Both the position numbers and the translations under genes were made by a program. From Omphiscola glabra (taxonomy: Eukaryota; Mollusca; Gastropoda; Lymnaeidae), in NCBI GenBank assembly GCA_964017045.1, contig OZ024794.1, forward strand, positions 23,293,359 to 23,357,358: a stretch of 64,000 nucleotides of DNA, read 5' to 3'. A model generated the notes under the pieces. The model worked only from the letters and a program-made list of their open reading frames with translations. It made no database searches and was not told the origin of the DNA. Of this stretch, positions 33,790 through 45,419 are shown in pieces (within the stretch, counting starts at the first letter, position 1; the number at the start of each line of letters is the position of its first letter).

Positions 33790-33986
33790 CGGCGTTTCTC
33801 AACGTGTGGGTCAAGACCCCTTTGGGGATCGAACGATCCTTTCACGGGTGTCGCCTAGGACCATTAGAAAACACATATGCTCTAAAGTTATGGAGTAGCA
33901 ACGAAAATAACTTTGTGGTTGGGGGTCGCCACAACACGAGGAACTGTATTAAAGGGTCGCGGCATTAGAAAGGTTGAGAACAACTG
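33790..33986 (+). mobile_element. SPIN-like hAT MITE, copy 2 (197 bp)
   Basis: The termini are cggcgtttctcaacgtgtgg (slightly mutated) and ggttgagaacaactg. The flanking 8 bp are ctttaaga (33782-33789) and ctctaaga (33987-33994), matching at 7 of 8 positions. Internal SPIN-like blocks are acccctttggggatcgaacg, tagcaacgaaaataactttg, acacgaggaactgtattaaa and gggtcgcggcattag. Confidence 0.9.
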
Positions 33987-33994
33987 CTCTAAGA

Positions 33995-34410
33995 GTTTTG
34001 TTCCTTTTTAAAAAAAAAAAAAATTTGAAAATTCGTTGTTCTGAAGGCGTATCAGGTTTGTCTGTATATTCTTAAATTCTACAAAGCTCTTAATTAATGG
34101 ATAATCTATTTAAGCAGACAATACCGTCTGTCAACATCGTCTTACAACAGTGGAACTCGAAAAGACGCTGGCACCGTTCCTCCCCCCCTCCTTTTCCCAG
34201 GTGTATCAAAAACAAGGAGCTGCGTTTGTCTGCGTCTCTGACTTAAAATGGTTGGATAGATTTGTTACAAAGTTGTTTAGATAGGAAGGTGGGAGTTTGA
34301 TTGAATGGAACGAATGGAGATTCGTTTGGATTGTATTGCTACTGTGTTCATTTTGAGAAAATTAAATGAGCATTTAAAAATGTTCAGATTCATTTTGTGA
34401 TTTTAAACTA
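33995..34410. other. Spacer between the MITE and the 17 bp array
   Basis: No gene or repeat was recognised. Confidence 0.4.
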
Positions 34411-34543
34411 GGACAATTTTAACGGAAGACGATTTTAACGGAAGACAATTTAACGGAAGACAATTTAACGGAAGACAATTTTAACGGAAGACAATTTTAA
34501 CGGAAGACAATTTTAACGGAAGACAATTTTAACGGAAGACAAT
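34411..34543 (+). repeat. 17 bp minisatellite, about 8 copies
   Basis: The unit is aacggaagacaattttt/aacggaagacaatt with 1-2 bp length variation in the T-run. Confidence 0.93.
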
Positions 34544-34611
34544 TTAAGTAATTTTTTAAAAAAGAATACTTTAAAAAATGAAAAACAAACAAATATAAAA
34601 TACCATCAGCA

Positions 34612-37226
34612 CTGTGACGTTGACCATCCATCTTTTATGCCCATGATGTTGACCATCCACCTCATATGCCCGTGACGTTGACCATTCACCTCATATGCCC
34701 ATGACCTTCACCATCCACCTCATATGCCCATGATGTTGACCATCCACCCCATATGCCCGTGACGTTGAACATCCACCCCATATGCCCATGACGTTGACCA
34801 TCCACCTCATATGCCCATGACGTTCACCATCCACCTCATATGCCCATGATGTTGACCATCCACCCCATATGCCCATGACGTTGACCATCCACCCCATATG
34901 CCCATGACGTTGACCATCCACCTCATATTCCCATGACGTTGACCATCCACCTCATTTGCCCATGACGTTGACCATCCACCTCATTTGCCCATGACGTTGA
35001 CCATCCACCTCATTTGCCCATGACGTTGACCATCCACACCATATGCCCGTGACGTTGACCATCCATCCCATATTCCCATGACGTTGACCATCCACCCAAT
35101 ATGCCCATGACGTTGACCATCCACCTCATTTGCCCATGACGTTGACCATCCACTTCATTTGCCCATGACGTTGACCATCCACCTCATATGCCCATGACGT
35201 TGACCATCCACCTCATATTCCCATGACGTTGACCATCCACCTCATATTCCCATGACGTTGACCATCCACCTCATTTGCCCATGACGTTGACCATCCACCT
35301 CATTTGCCCATGACGTTGACCATCCACCTCATTTGCCCATGACGTTGACCATCCACCTCATTTGCCCATGACGTTGACCATCCACCTCATTTGCCCATGA
35401 CGTTGACCATCCACCTCATTTGCCCATGACGTTGACCATCCACCTCATATGCCCATGATGTTGACCATCCACCCCATATGCCCGTGACGTTGACCATCCA
35501 CCCCATATGCCCATGATGTTGATCATCCACCTCATTTTCCCATGACGTTGACCATCCACCTCATTTGCCCATGACGTTGACCATCCACCTCATATGCCCA
35601 TGATGTTGACCATCCACCTCATTTGCCCATGACGTTGACCATCCACCTCATATGCCCATGACGTTGACCATCCACCTCATTTGCCAATGACGTTGACCAT
35701 CCACCTCATTTGCCCATGACGTTGACCATCCACCTCATTTGCCCATGACGTTGACCATCCACCTCATTTGCCCATGACGTTGACCATCCACCTCATATGC
35801 CCATGACGTTGACCATCCACCTCATATGCCCATGACGTTGACCATCCACCTCATTTGCCCATGACGTTGACCATCCACCTCATTTGCCCATGACGTTGAC
35901 CATCCACCTCATTTGCCCATGACGTTGACCATACACCTCATTTGCCCATGACGTTGACCATCCACCTCATTTGCCCATGATGTTGACCATCCACATCATT
36001 TTCCCATGACGTTGACCATCAGCCTCATTTGCCCATGACGTTGACCATCCACCTCATTTGCCCATGACGTTGACCATCCACCTCATTTGCCCATGACGTT
36101 GACCATCCACCTCATTTGCCCATGACGTTAACCATCCACCTCATTTGCCCATGACGTTGACCATCCACCTCATTTGCCCATGACGTTGACCATCCACCTC
36201 ATTTGCCCATGACGTTGACCATCCACCTCATTTGCCCATGACGTTCACCATCCACCTCATATGCCTGTGACGTTGACCATCCACCCCATATTCCCATGAC
36301 GTTGACCATCCACCCCATATGCCCATGACGTTGACAATCCACCTCATTTGCCCATGACGTTGACCATCCACCTCATTTGCCCATGACGTTGACCATCCAC
36401 CTCATATGCCCATGACGTTGACCATCCACTCCATATGCCCATGACGTTGACCATCCACCTCATATTCCCATGACGTTGACCATCCACCTCATTTGCCCAT
36501 GACGTTGACCATCCACCTCATTTGCCCATGACGTTGACCATCCACCTCATTTGCCCATGACGTTGACCATCCACCTCATATGCCCATGACGTTGACCATC
36601 CACCCCATATGCCCATGACGTTGACCATCCACCTCATATGCCCATGACGTTGACCATCCACCCCATATGCCCATGACGTTGACCATCCACCTCTTATGCC
36701 CATGACGTTGACCATCCACCTCATTTGCCCATGACGTTGACCATCCACCTCATTTGCCCATGACGTTGACCATCCACCTCATATGCCCATGACGTTGACC
36801 ATCCACCTCATTTGCCCATGACGTTGACCATCCACCTCATTTGCCCATGACGTTGACCATCCCCCTCATTTGCCCATGACGTTGACCATCCACCTCATTT
36901 GCCCATGACGTTGACCATCCCCCTCATTTGCCCATGACGTTGACCATCCACCCCATATGCCCATGACGTTTACCATCCACCTCATTTGCCCATGACGTTG
37001 ACCATCCCCCCCATTTGCCCATGACGTTGACCATCCACCTCATTTGCCCATGACGTTGACCATCCCCCTCATTTGCCCATGACGTTGACCATCCACCCCA
37101 TATGCCCATGACGTTGACCATCCACCCCATATGCCCATGACATTGACCATCCACCCCATATGCCCATGACGTTGACCATCCACCCCATATGCCCATGACG
37201 TTGACCATCCACCCCATATGCCCATT
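34612..37226 (+). repeat. 29 bp array, about 90 copies (largest in the window)
   Basis: The monomer contains catgacgttgaccatccacc followed by tcatttgcc. Three main endings alternate: tcatttgcc, tcatatgcc and ccatatgcc. Monomers with the same ending cluster in runs; ccatatg dominates the left edge and the last ~140 bp, and tcatttg dominates the middle. Each unit carries a tgacgttgacc core. Minus-strand frames of 76-115 codons here are artefacts, since 29 is not a multiple of three. Confidence 0.97.
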
Positions 37227-37265
37227 GTGCCATTAGAACAATGAGTCATCATGCTTAACATAATA

Positions 37266-37402
37266 AGTGACGTAGCTAGGGTTAGTTCCCCCAGGGGCGA
37301 TCCAAGGTTTTTGCGCCTGACTATCACGACAAAAACCTCGCAGTGGGCCAAAGAGCCGACGGGAGCGGACCACACCCTCCACGCCACCTTCCTACGCCAC
37401 TG
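37266..37402 (+). mobile_element. Possible CAGTGGCGTAGC-type MITE remnant
   Basis: It starts agtgacgtagctagggttag and ends ctacgccactg, so the ends are partial inverted copies of a type common to animal hAT MITEs. No 8 bp duplication flanks it (acataata versus atgggatt). The call is therefore tentative. Confidence 0.5.
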
Positions 37403-37615
37403 ATGGGATTATTCGTTGAATTCAATTTTCTAGTCAAATCGTCCCATAATAACATTTCATTTTTCATTGTTTATGCAAAATGAGCCAAGAACTTAATGGG
37501 GTGGTCCCATGGGCGCCCATAGGTGGTCCACACTTTTGGTGCGCCTTTTAAAGTAAATGTGTAGCATGGTGTAAGCAGGGACAATGATTAATAAAGACTT
37601 AACTGTGATGCCTTT

Positions 37616-37925
37616 TATACAATGACGTGTATATAATGACGTGTATATAATGACGTGTATATAATGACGTGTATATAATGACGTGTATATAATGACGTGT
37701 ATATAATGACGTGTATATAATGACGTGTATATAATGACGTGTAGATATTGACGTGTAGATAGTGACGTGTATATATTGACTTGTAGATATTGACTTGTAG
37801 ATATTGACTTGTAGATATTGACTTGTAGATATTGACTTGTTGATATTGACTTGTAGATAACGACTTGTATATAATGACATGTATATAATGACTTGTAGAT
37901 AGCGACTTTTTTATAATGACTTGTA
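37616..37925 (+). repeat. 14 bp minisatellite, about 22 copies, with sequence drift
   Basis: The left half is gacgtgtatataat, very uniform. The right half drifts to gacttgtagatatt. The change is gradual, with mixed units at 37740-37780. Because 14 bp repeats every 42 bp in frame, the minus strand is open in two frames as an artefact. Confidence 0.95.
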
Positions 37926-37929
37926 GATG

Positions 37930-38440
37930 ACTTTTATTTTGTAGTTTTGGCACTACGGCCACCAAACTATTCTCGGCTCACCGCAGTAAATTCTTACTTC
38001 AATTTCAGTAAAGCTAACGATGGGTTGAGTTGATAAAAGTTTCAGATCTCTTATGTACACACTTTACAAGTCTAGCCACTAGTCTATAAACACTAGTCGA
38101 GGAATATTTACTGTTTTCATTGACTTACGAAACGTAAAACTTGTTTATCTGACCGCGTACTCCCCCCTGGGGAAGTGCTTAAAATATAACTGACAGTCTT
38201 CCACCTAAATCTGCCACTGCTTACTGATTCCTCCATAAACATTATAAAGCACAGTTGTGAAAAGGTAAATGTGGGTCTTTGACCCCACCCAGGGGGTCGG
38301 ACTTTATCATATTTATGGAGGAAAATATACCGTAGACACATAGCACTGGTAACGAGTATTGAACAGGTGACTGGGGTCGGCCGTAACGTCACAGAAATCA
38401 CGGCATGCCCCCCCCCCCCAATATGCTGTTTGCTAATCCC
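37930..38440. other. Unassigned spacer
   Basis: No array or domain was recognised. A C-run lies at 38409-38419. Confidence 0.4.
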
Positions 38441-38446
38441 AACTTG

Positions 38447-38633
38447 CAGAGGCGTAGCGTAGGGGGGGCAGGGGGTACAGATGTACCCGGGCGCCAGCTA
38501 GTTAGGGGCGCCAAAATGTGCTTTGGTATTATTTTATTGATGAGAAAAATGGGTTTGAGAGTTGAAACAGGAAAAGAGGGCGCTTTAAAATGAATCTTGT
38601 CCCCGGGCGCCAAACACTCTAGCTACGCCACTG
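38447..38633 (+). mobile_element. CAGAGGCGTAG-type hAT MITE, copy 1 (187 bp)
   Basis: The termini are cagaggcgtagcgta and tagctacgccactg, inverted copies of each other with a few changes. It is flanked by a perfect 8 bp duplication ccaacttg (38439-38446 and 38634-38641). The interior contains tgtacccgggcgccag, tttggtattattttattgat, tttaaaatgaatcttgtccc and cgggcgccaaacactc, all shared with the copies at 48703 and 58306. Confidence 0.92.
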
Positions 38634-38644
38634 CCAACTTGGAA

Positions 38645-39555
38645 TGCATTGTCGAGTCGATATGAAGATCTGCAGTGACGTCCAAGAGATCAACGGCAAC
38701 AATGTTTCACTCCATCAGCTTAATGGCGACCACATCTGAAAGATCGAAAATCAGCTTTGCGACTACACGCGCATTAAATATGTTGGCAAAAAAACCGCGA
38801 CTCTTGATTCTTTTCATTTAAAAATTAATTAAAAAATTACATGGTCCTATCGCCATTTTTAAAATTTTCTTCATTAAAAGTTATTGGGGAAAAGGGGGGG
38901 GGGATTTAAGTTTTAAAAATTGGCCAACGGGTGTGATGTCATAATATAGAGCTTTTTGTCCGATGTAGAAAAGTTTAATCTGAGATAAGAGATCTCATAT
39001 GTTTGGCATGAAATCATTACCGAGATTATGATTCATGCAACGTTCACTAATGGCGGATTAGGCGGAGATTAGTAGAAAAGATTTTGTTTCTTCGTTGAAA
39101 CATTTGATGCTGATTCAAGGCTGTGTAACCTCAGATCCCAAACAAACGCAGAGCGAAAGTACAGCCGCTCTTTGGGAGATTTATGGGAGACGTATCCTGC
39201 AAGCAATTGTTACAGTTTTTATCAACAGTCAGATCAAGAGGTTTTTTAGGGAGGTGGGGGGGGGGTGGATGGTTAGCCAACGTGATCATGACCCGGGATC
39301 GGGGCGATAAAGGGAAATGGTTTAAGTCAGGGGCGAATCTCAACAGAACATGAAGTTTAAGCAACGCCTTTGTTTTTCGTGGGGGAAGGGTAGTGAACAA
39401 AGCATTATATTGCTCTGAACAATATTCTAGCATTTATGTCTGAGATATGATTCGCCACATAATTTTAACTATTAACATTTTTGTATGTGTTCTCGTTTGT
39501 GATTTTTTTTGAGGGAACGGTGTTCATCGATTCAAATTTTGTTTGTAACATTTTT
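38645..39555. other. Unassigned spacer
   Basis: Overlapping short frames around 39095-39433 lack recognisable domains. G-runs lie near 38896-38903 and 39256-39265. Confidence 0.4.
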
Positions 39556-40410
39556 TTTAAAAGTTGTTTGATAGCATTAGACTGGCTGATAGGTTTCATA
39601 ACATTAGACTGACTGATAGGATTTATAACATTAGAGTGACTGAGAGGTTATATAGCATTATATTGACTGATAGTTTTGATAGCATTAGATTGACTGATAG
39701 GTTTGATAGCATTAGATTGACTGATAGGTTTGATAGCATTAGATTGACTGATAGGTTTGATAGCATTAGATTGACTGATAGGTTTGATAGCATTTGATTG
39801 ACTGAGAGGTTTGATTGCATTTGATTGACTGATAGGTTTGATAGCATTAGATTGACTGATTGGTTTGATAGCATTTGATTGACTGATAGGTTTGATAACA
39901 TTAGATTGACTGATAGATTTGATAGCATTAGATTGACTGATAGATTTGATAGCATTAGATTGACTGATAGGTTTGATAACATTAGATTGACTGATAGATT
40001 TCATAGCATTAGAGATATGATAGGTTTCATAGCATTAGATTGACTGATAGGTTTGATAGCATTAGATTGACTGATAGGTTTGGTAGCATTAGACTGACTG
40101 ATAGGTTTGGTAGCATTAGACTGACTGATAGGTTTGATAGCATTAGACTGACTGAGAGGTTGTATAGCATTAGACTGACTGATAGATTTGATAGCATTAG
40201 ATTGACTGAGAGGTTTTATATAGCATTAGATTGACTGATATATTTGACAGCATTAGATTGACTGAGAGGTTTGATAGCATTAGATTGACTGAGAGGTTTT
40301 ATATAGCATTAGATTGACTGATATATTTGACAGCATTAGATTGACTGAGAGGTTTGATAGCATTAGATTGACTGATATGTTTGGTAGCATTAGATTGACT
40401 GAGAGGTTGT
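39556..40410 (+). repeat. 27 bp minisatellite, about 31 copies
   Basis: The unit contains gataggtttgatagcattag followed by attgact. Variants include gagaggt, catttgattg, ataacatt and tatatttgacagc. The block with gagaggttttatatagcatt recurs at about 40207 and 40291, an internal duplication of about 84 bp. Nine stop-free codons per unit give open frames on both strands (up to 119 codons), not called as genes. Confidence 0.96.
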
Positions 40411-40627
40411 CATATATGAATGAAGTTCAATGTTTGGAAACATCAGATGGGACTACGGTGAATCTTGAAACAGAGACAAGTTTGGCATATGTATGTGATC
40501 ACTATCTTCCTAGTACTAGTTGTTGTGTGGATCATTTCAACATCTCTAAATTATGTTATCAAAAACACGGCAGCGGGAAAAAAAACTCGACCAACAAAAT
40601 ATTCACCCCCATAGCATTAGTTTACTC

Positions 40628-41020
40628 CAACTGTTAGAATCTAGCATCATATCATATTTCCCACTGCTTACTTCAACTATTAGACGCTAGCATCATATCA
40701 TATTTCCCACTGCTTACTCCAACTATTAGACGCTAGCATCATATCATATTTCCCACTGCTTACTCCAACTATTAGATGCTAGCCTCATATCATATTTCCC
40801 ACTGTTTTCTCCAAATGTTAGACGCTAGCATCATATCATATTTCCCACTGTTTTCTCCAAATGTTAGACGCTAGCATCATATCATATTTCCCACTGTTTA
40901 CTCCAACTAATAATCGCTAGCATCATATCATATTTCACACTGTTTTCTCCAAATGTTAGACGCTAGCATCATATTATATTTCCCACTGTTTACTCCAACT
41001 AATAATCGCTAGCATCATAT
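40628..41020 (+). repeat. 46 bp minisatellite, left part (split by a LINE)
   Basis: The core catcatatcatatttcccac is followed by tgyttactccaactattaga and cgctag. There are about 8 copies. It ends abruptly at agcatcatat (41020), where the LINE (ATT)n tail begins, and the array resumes at about 44695. Confidence 0.95.
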
Positions 41021-41049
41021 TATTATTATTATTATATGTTGTCTTATAT

Positions 41050-41087
41050 AGCGCGGTACCCCAGCCTAGGGCTAGGCTCACCGCGCT
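41050..41087 (-). promoter_or_regulatory. LINE 3'-terminal RNA stem-loop
   Basis: Outer arms agcgcggt (41050-41057) and accgcgct (41080-41087) are inverted copies. Inner arms agcctag (41063-41069) and ctaggct (41072-41078) are too. The structure sits directly before the tail, where LINE reverse transcriptases of this group recognise their own RNA. The recognition role is family knowledge, not shown by the sequence. Confidence 0.75.
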
Positions 41088-41243
41088 GTACATAAAAATA
41101 AAGTGCATTTATGTGATACAAAAAACAGCTGTATAGAGACAAAACAAAAACAAATTCATATTCACCCCACCCACCCCAGAACTTTTACATGACATACCAT
41201 GGACGGCAGCTAGCAGCATCGTTTATCGGTCAGATGTGGGGAA

Positions 41244-44200
41244 TCAGTCGGGGTAATAAAGTTTAAAGAGATGTGTTTTGAGTGCAGTTTTGAAGGCCTG
41301 TGTGGTTGGTATATTGCGGATGTTAAGTGGCAGAGAATTCCATTGTTTGGGGGCGCAGAAAGAGAAAGATCGTTCACCATATGTTTTAGTGCGTGTCTTA
41401 GCAACGGACAGAATACGCGTGTCTGCGGAGGAGCGAAGCTGTCGAAGGGGTGAATAGACAGAAAGAAGTTCGGTTAGATAGGAAGGGCAGGAATCTGAGA
41501 AAAAGTTATGACAGAGAACAGACAGCTTGTAATCAATGCGTGCCTGTATAGGAAGCCAATGAAGTGAGTGGAGTAGTGGAGTGACATGATCACGTTTTTT
41601 TGCCTTTAGAACTAGCCTAGCAGCTGAATTTTTAATCTTTTGTAGTTTTTCTATGAAGTGTTTTGGTGAACCTGACAGAAGAGAGTTGCAATAGTCAAGA
41701 CGAGAGAGAACAAGAGCACAGACTAGTGTTTTTGTTGCGCTAACTGTGAGGTAGTGGCGGATGGAGCTGATCTGACGGATAGCGGTGTATGCAGAACGAC
41801 AAGTGTGAGAGATATGTTTATCAAGAGACATGTTGTTAGAAAGAATATAACCAAGATTCCTAGCAGAGGATGTAAACTGTATGTCGGCGTTACCTACTTG
41901 AAATGAGTTGGGGAGAGTTGAGGTAGATGATGATTTGTGATTGTGAATGAGGAGTGCTTCCGTTTTGTCATCGTTCAGCTTCAACTTGCTGTGTGTCATC
42001 CAAGACTTAACATCACCAATGCACTCCTGCAAAGTCTGGACAGCGGAATCCACAAGAGAGGGATGGGTATGCTTGTATAGCTGCGTGTCATCTGCGAATG
42101 ACTGGCTCTAAACAGCATGCCTCCCAAGCAAGAGGAGCAGTGGCCTGGTGTACAATGTGAATAGAACCGGGCCCAAAACTGACCCCTGTGGCACTCCGTA
42201 CACCAAATCAGCACTGCCGGAGAGAAAGTCATCGATAGAGACCGCCTGCGTTCTATTGGAGAGGAACGACCTAAACCAAGACAAAACAGAACCAGAAATG
42301 CCAAAATAATTTTCAAGGGTTTTGTAAAGGGTTCCATGGTCAACAGTGTCAAAGGCCGCACTGAGATCTAAGAGGATCAGGATGGAGACATTACCGCTGT
42401 CCAATGCGAGCAAGAGGTCATTGGTGACTTTTAAGAGAGCTGTCTCTGTGCAGTGGAAAGGTCTATAGGCTGACTGATTAGGACTGAGAAGAGAGTGGTC
42501 ATTTAAGTAAGCAAAAAGCTGTTTCAGAACTAGTTTTTCAATGACTTTAGATAAAAATGATAAATTAGATACAGGTCTGTAGTTTTTTAAATTATTTTCA
42601 TCCAGACCAGGTTTCTTAAGCAAAGGTTTGATGATAGCTGACTTACAAATAGATGGAACAGTGCCAGAAAACAAGCTTTCATTGATTATGTGTGTTATCG
42701 TTGGGAGCAAATGATCTAATGACTCAACCAACAGGGGGGTGTGGATGGGGTCCAAAGAACATGACGTAGGTTTAGATTTTAGAATAATATTTTTAACCTC
42801 TAGTTCTGAAACAGGTTTAAAAACATCGAAATGTGAACTAACACAAGAAGAAGAAGGAAAATCTAGGGCCGGTGCGTCAAGACGATCAAGGTCAGCGCGA
42901 ATGTCAGCAACTTTGCTTATGAAGAAATCACAAAAAATATCTGGTTGCTCGGGCAACGGAAACACTGATGGGAGAGCAGTTCCTTTTTTACTCCCACTGA
43001 GGTGGCTACAAACATCAAACAACTGCCTGTTTGTTTTACCCATAATTATCTTTTGGCTAAAATATAAAGTCTTAGCATGACAAACAATCTGAGTGACACG
43101 CTTCTTGGCAGTAGAATAGATCTGCCTAAAAACCACAAGACCTGACCTTAGCCACTTTTTTTCTGCACTACGGCGCTCTTTCTTGGCACTGCGTAGTTCT
43201 TCCCTTATGGTCGCATACCAGGGAGCTGACCGTGCTAACCTAACATTGCGGCGGGTGACAGGGGCGTGCCGATCAAGCACAGCGCGCAATGCACGGTCTA
43301 GCGTTTCCAAAGTAGGGCAGAGGGCGGGGGACACTTCTAAACTTAGGTCGTGCTTAAAGGCATTCCTGTTTATTGTTCGCAGACTGCGGACCTCCCTGAG
43401 CTGAGGGAGAGGATTGGGGGCCCTAACGCTAAGCTCGCAAATAACACAAAAGTGGTCAGAGGACAGCTCTTGAGTGATTGAAGCAGATCTAACTACACAA
43501 TCATGAGGCCTATGTATCACCCAGTCAAGAACATGTCCACGATTATGAGTCGGTTGGTCGACTGATTGGTGAAGACTAAATAAGTCCAAAAGGTCCATCC
43601 TCCTGGCAGTGGAGGGGTTCTGTGGCTGGTCGAAGTGAATGTTCATATCGCCTACTACCATATAAGTGCCAGCCAATGTGTTGCAATAATCTAGCAGATC
43701 CGGAAACTCACGATGAAACACAGCATCAGTAAGTTTATTTTTCCTGCTAGGGCATATACGATAAATGCACATAAAATGAACGTTCTGCTGGGGCACTGAC
43801 AGGGTAAGTTGAACGACTTCAAAAGATGTATGAGCGAATGGGAGGTCTGTGAGAAAAGCTGTATGATGGGACAAGGTGTCTCTGTAGATAATAGCAAGGC
43901 CTCCACCGCGAGTTGAACGAGGAAATGATCGGGCAGAATAGCCAGTTGGAGCGAGATCGGAACACTTCCCTTCATCGCCAGTCAGCCGAAACCAGGTCTC
44001 CTGAATAAACAGAATGTCAATCTGCCTATCAGTGATAAATTCGGAGACTGCGATGCGTTTCTCATAAGAGCCAAGCGATTGTGCGTTGAATGAGGCGATG
44101 CGAAGCTGTCTGTTGCTTGGATGTGGAGAGGTTTTGATGTGAATGAGGTTGGAAGGGTTAGAGTAGCGTAGAGTAGGCCTTGGTGATGATTGAGTGACAA

Positions 44201-44581
44201 GTTGTTGTTGTTGTTGTTTTTTCCGTCTCCCACCACGACGGGTGCGCTTCCGGGGCAGGCCTCGAGCAATCAGAAGTTCTTTTATTCGACACACGAGGTC
44301 ACCGGTCAGATGCGTACGCTTGGTATTTAATGACAATAGCCGATCACGTGTGTATACAAGCACAGGTCGGTTACCTCTCTGGGGCCGGGGTGTGTCACTG
44401 ACCGTATCATCGACTTGACCGTATCATCGACTTGACCAAGTGATGACCTTGGTGACGACAAAGATGGCCGACCGTGTAGGCGGCAAATTTCACTGACCTT
44501 TGCAAAAAAGAAAATCCAAATCCACAAAAATCCTAAGTCTGAAGGGACAGAAAACATAGCCGAATCAAAGTAGCGATCCAT
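41244..44581 (-). pseudogene. LINE polyprotein (EEP endonuclease + reverse transcriptase), two lesions
   Basis: Start chosen at ATG 44581 (minus), which sits in a strong GCCATGG context and reads MDRYFDSAMF. A 17 bp tandem duplication at 44400-44433 shifts the frame; the main frame then runs from about 44399. EEP endonuclease motifs are all present: SFNAQS, QETW, VVGDMN, VLDWVI and SSDH (44100-43430). A basic, Gln-rich linker (RRGGRRKKQQQQQ) precedes it. The reverse transcriptase has NYRPVSNLS, LLDLSAAFDTVDH (motif A, both Asp), GVPQGSVLGPVLF (motif B) and FADD (motif C, 42087-42098). An in-frame TAG at 42108-42110 lies three codons before FADD. The C-terminal part continues in the same frame to TGA at 41244-41246, including LHWLPIQARIDYKL and TYGERSFSF. 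Total is about 1,110 codons. It copies LINE RNA into DNA at a nicked target. Confidence 0.93.
44400..44433. repeat. 17 bp tandem duplication causing a frameshift in the LINE ORF
   Basis: The 17-mer gaccgtatcatcgactt occurs twice in a row (44400-44416, 44417-44433). On the minus strand the upstream frame (ending SSLGQVDDTV) joins the downstream frame (SDTPRPQRG) only if one copy is removed. Confidence 0.9.
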
Positions 44582-44694
44582 GGCGGATATCCAATACAGA
44601 AATAACAATACGAAAATCAGTAAAACACACAAAAAATTGCAATCAATCGGGAGCTCGAGTCTATGCGTGCCTGCAAGGCGTAGCCTCGTTCCAA

Positions 44695-44850
44695 ATCATA
44701 TTTCCCACTGTTTACTCCAACTAATAATCGGTAGCATCATATCATATTTCACACTGTTTACTCCAACTATTAGACGCTAACATTATACCTTATTTCCAAC
44801 TGTTTACTCCAACTAATAATCGCTAGCATCATATCATATTTCCCACAGTA
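44695..44850 (+). repeat. 46 bp minisatellite, right part (split by a LINE)
   Basis: Resumes with atcatatttcccactgttta and continues for about 3.4 copies (ctccaactaataatcg, gctagcatcatatc). Same family as 40628-41020. Confidence 0.95.
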
Positions 44851-45419
44851 ATCAACTTAATCCGCTTATTATTTCGGGCTAATCAAACGTAATTGTCACC
44901 TTCAATAAAAAAGACTGTATGCAACAAAAAACAGAACATAAATTTCAAATATTGTATTGATATTTTATAGAAATTATATCCCTACTCTAAATCCCTGTAT
45001 CACCAGCGTAATGAAACGGCTCGACATAAAAAAAATATATCTAATGGCCAAATCTCTTCATTTACTTTTAGAAAAAAACAACCTTGTAATCTTTGAGTTG
45101 TAAAGCTGGGTTTGATATCGGTGAGATATCCTTAAGTAATTGGATACGAGCACGCGAGGTTTGGCAAGACATTCAGCTAAAGACACACTGGTTTATCGCC
45201 ACGAGGCTGTGATTAGAGTAATTTATTTCTTGCGAGATTGGGTTGTAGGGAAAAAATGGTCGCCCCCCGTTTCGGCTGCACGTCAGCAAGCAGGCGCCTA
45301 GGGATGCCTCGTGGGGGTGCTTCTCTTGCTGAATGAATGAACGAGCCAAAGGGGGGGGGGGTAGTTCTTCCTTCATTGTTATATGTTATTTAAATTGAAA
45401 GGCGTACTAAGCGATTCTT
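44851..45419. other. Unassigned spacer
   Basis: AT-rich, with a G-run at 45351-45361. No gene was recognised. Confidence 0.4.

Larger units (their letters stand above)
41021..44694 (-). mobile_element. L2/CR1-type LINE, nearly full length, nested in the 46 bp array
   Basis: A 3.67 kb non-LTR retrotransposon on the minus strand: a 5' leader of about 110 bp, one long ORF (endonuclease plus reverse transcriptase) and a ~220 bp 3' region. It ends in a stem-loop, gcgctatataag and an (ATT)n tail at 41021-41035. The (ATT)n tail and lack of a clear target-site duplication fit the L2/CR1 group. If the flanking array unit is rejoined (left flank to 41020, right flank from about 44695), at most 2 bp (at) are shared, so there is essentially no duplication. 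The copy carries few lesions and looks young. Confidence 0.93.

Noticed and set aside
41996..42361. Separate 121-codon minus frame overlapping the LINE stop
   Set aside because: It is a shadow frame. The true LINE frame continues through the TAG at 42108-42110, since the segment to 42053 and the downstream ORF are in the same phase.
42739..43404. Plus-strand frames of 73-113 codons opposite the LINE ORF
   Set aside because: Antisense shadows of the reverse transcriptase and endonuclease coding strand.
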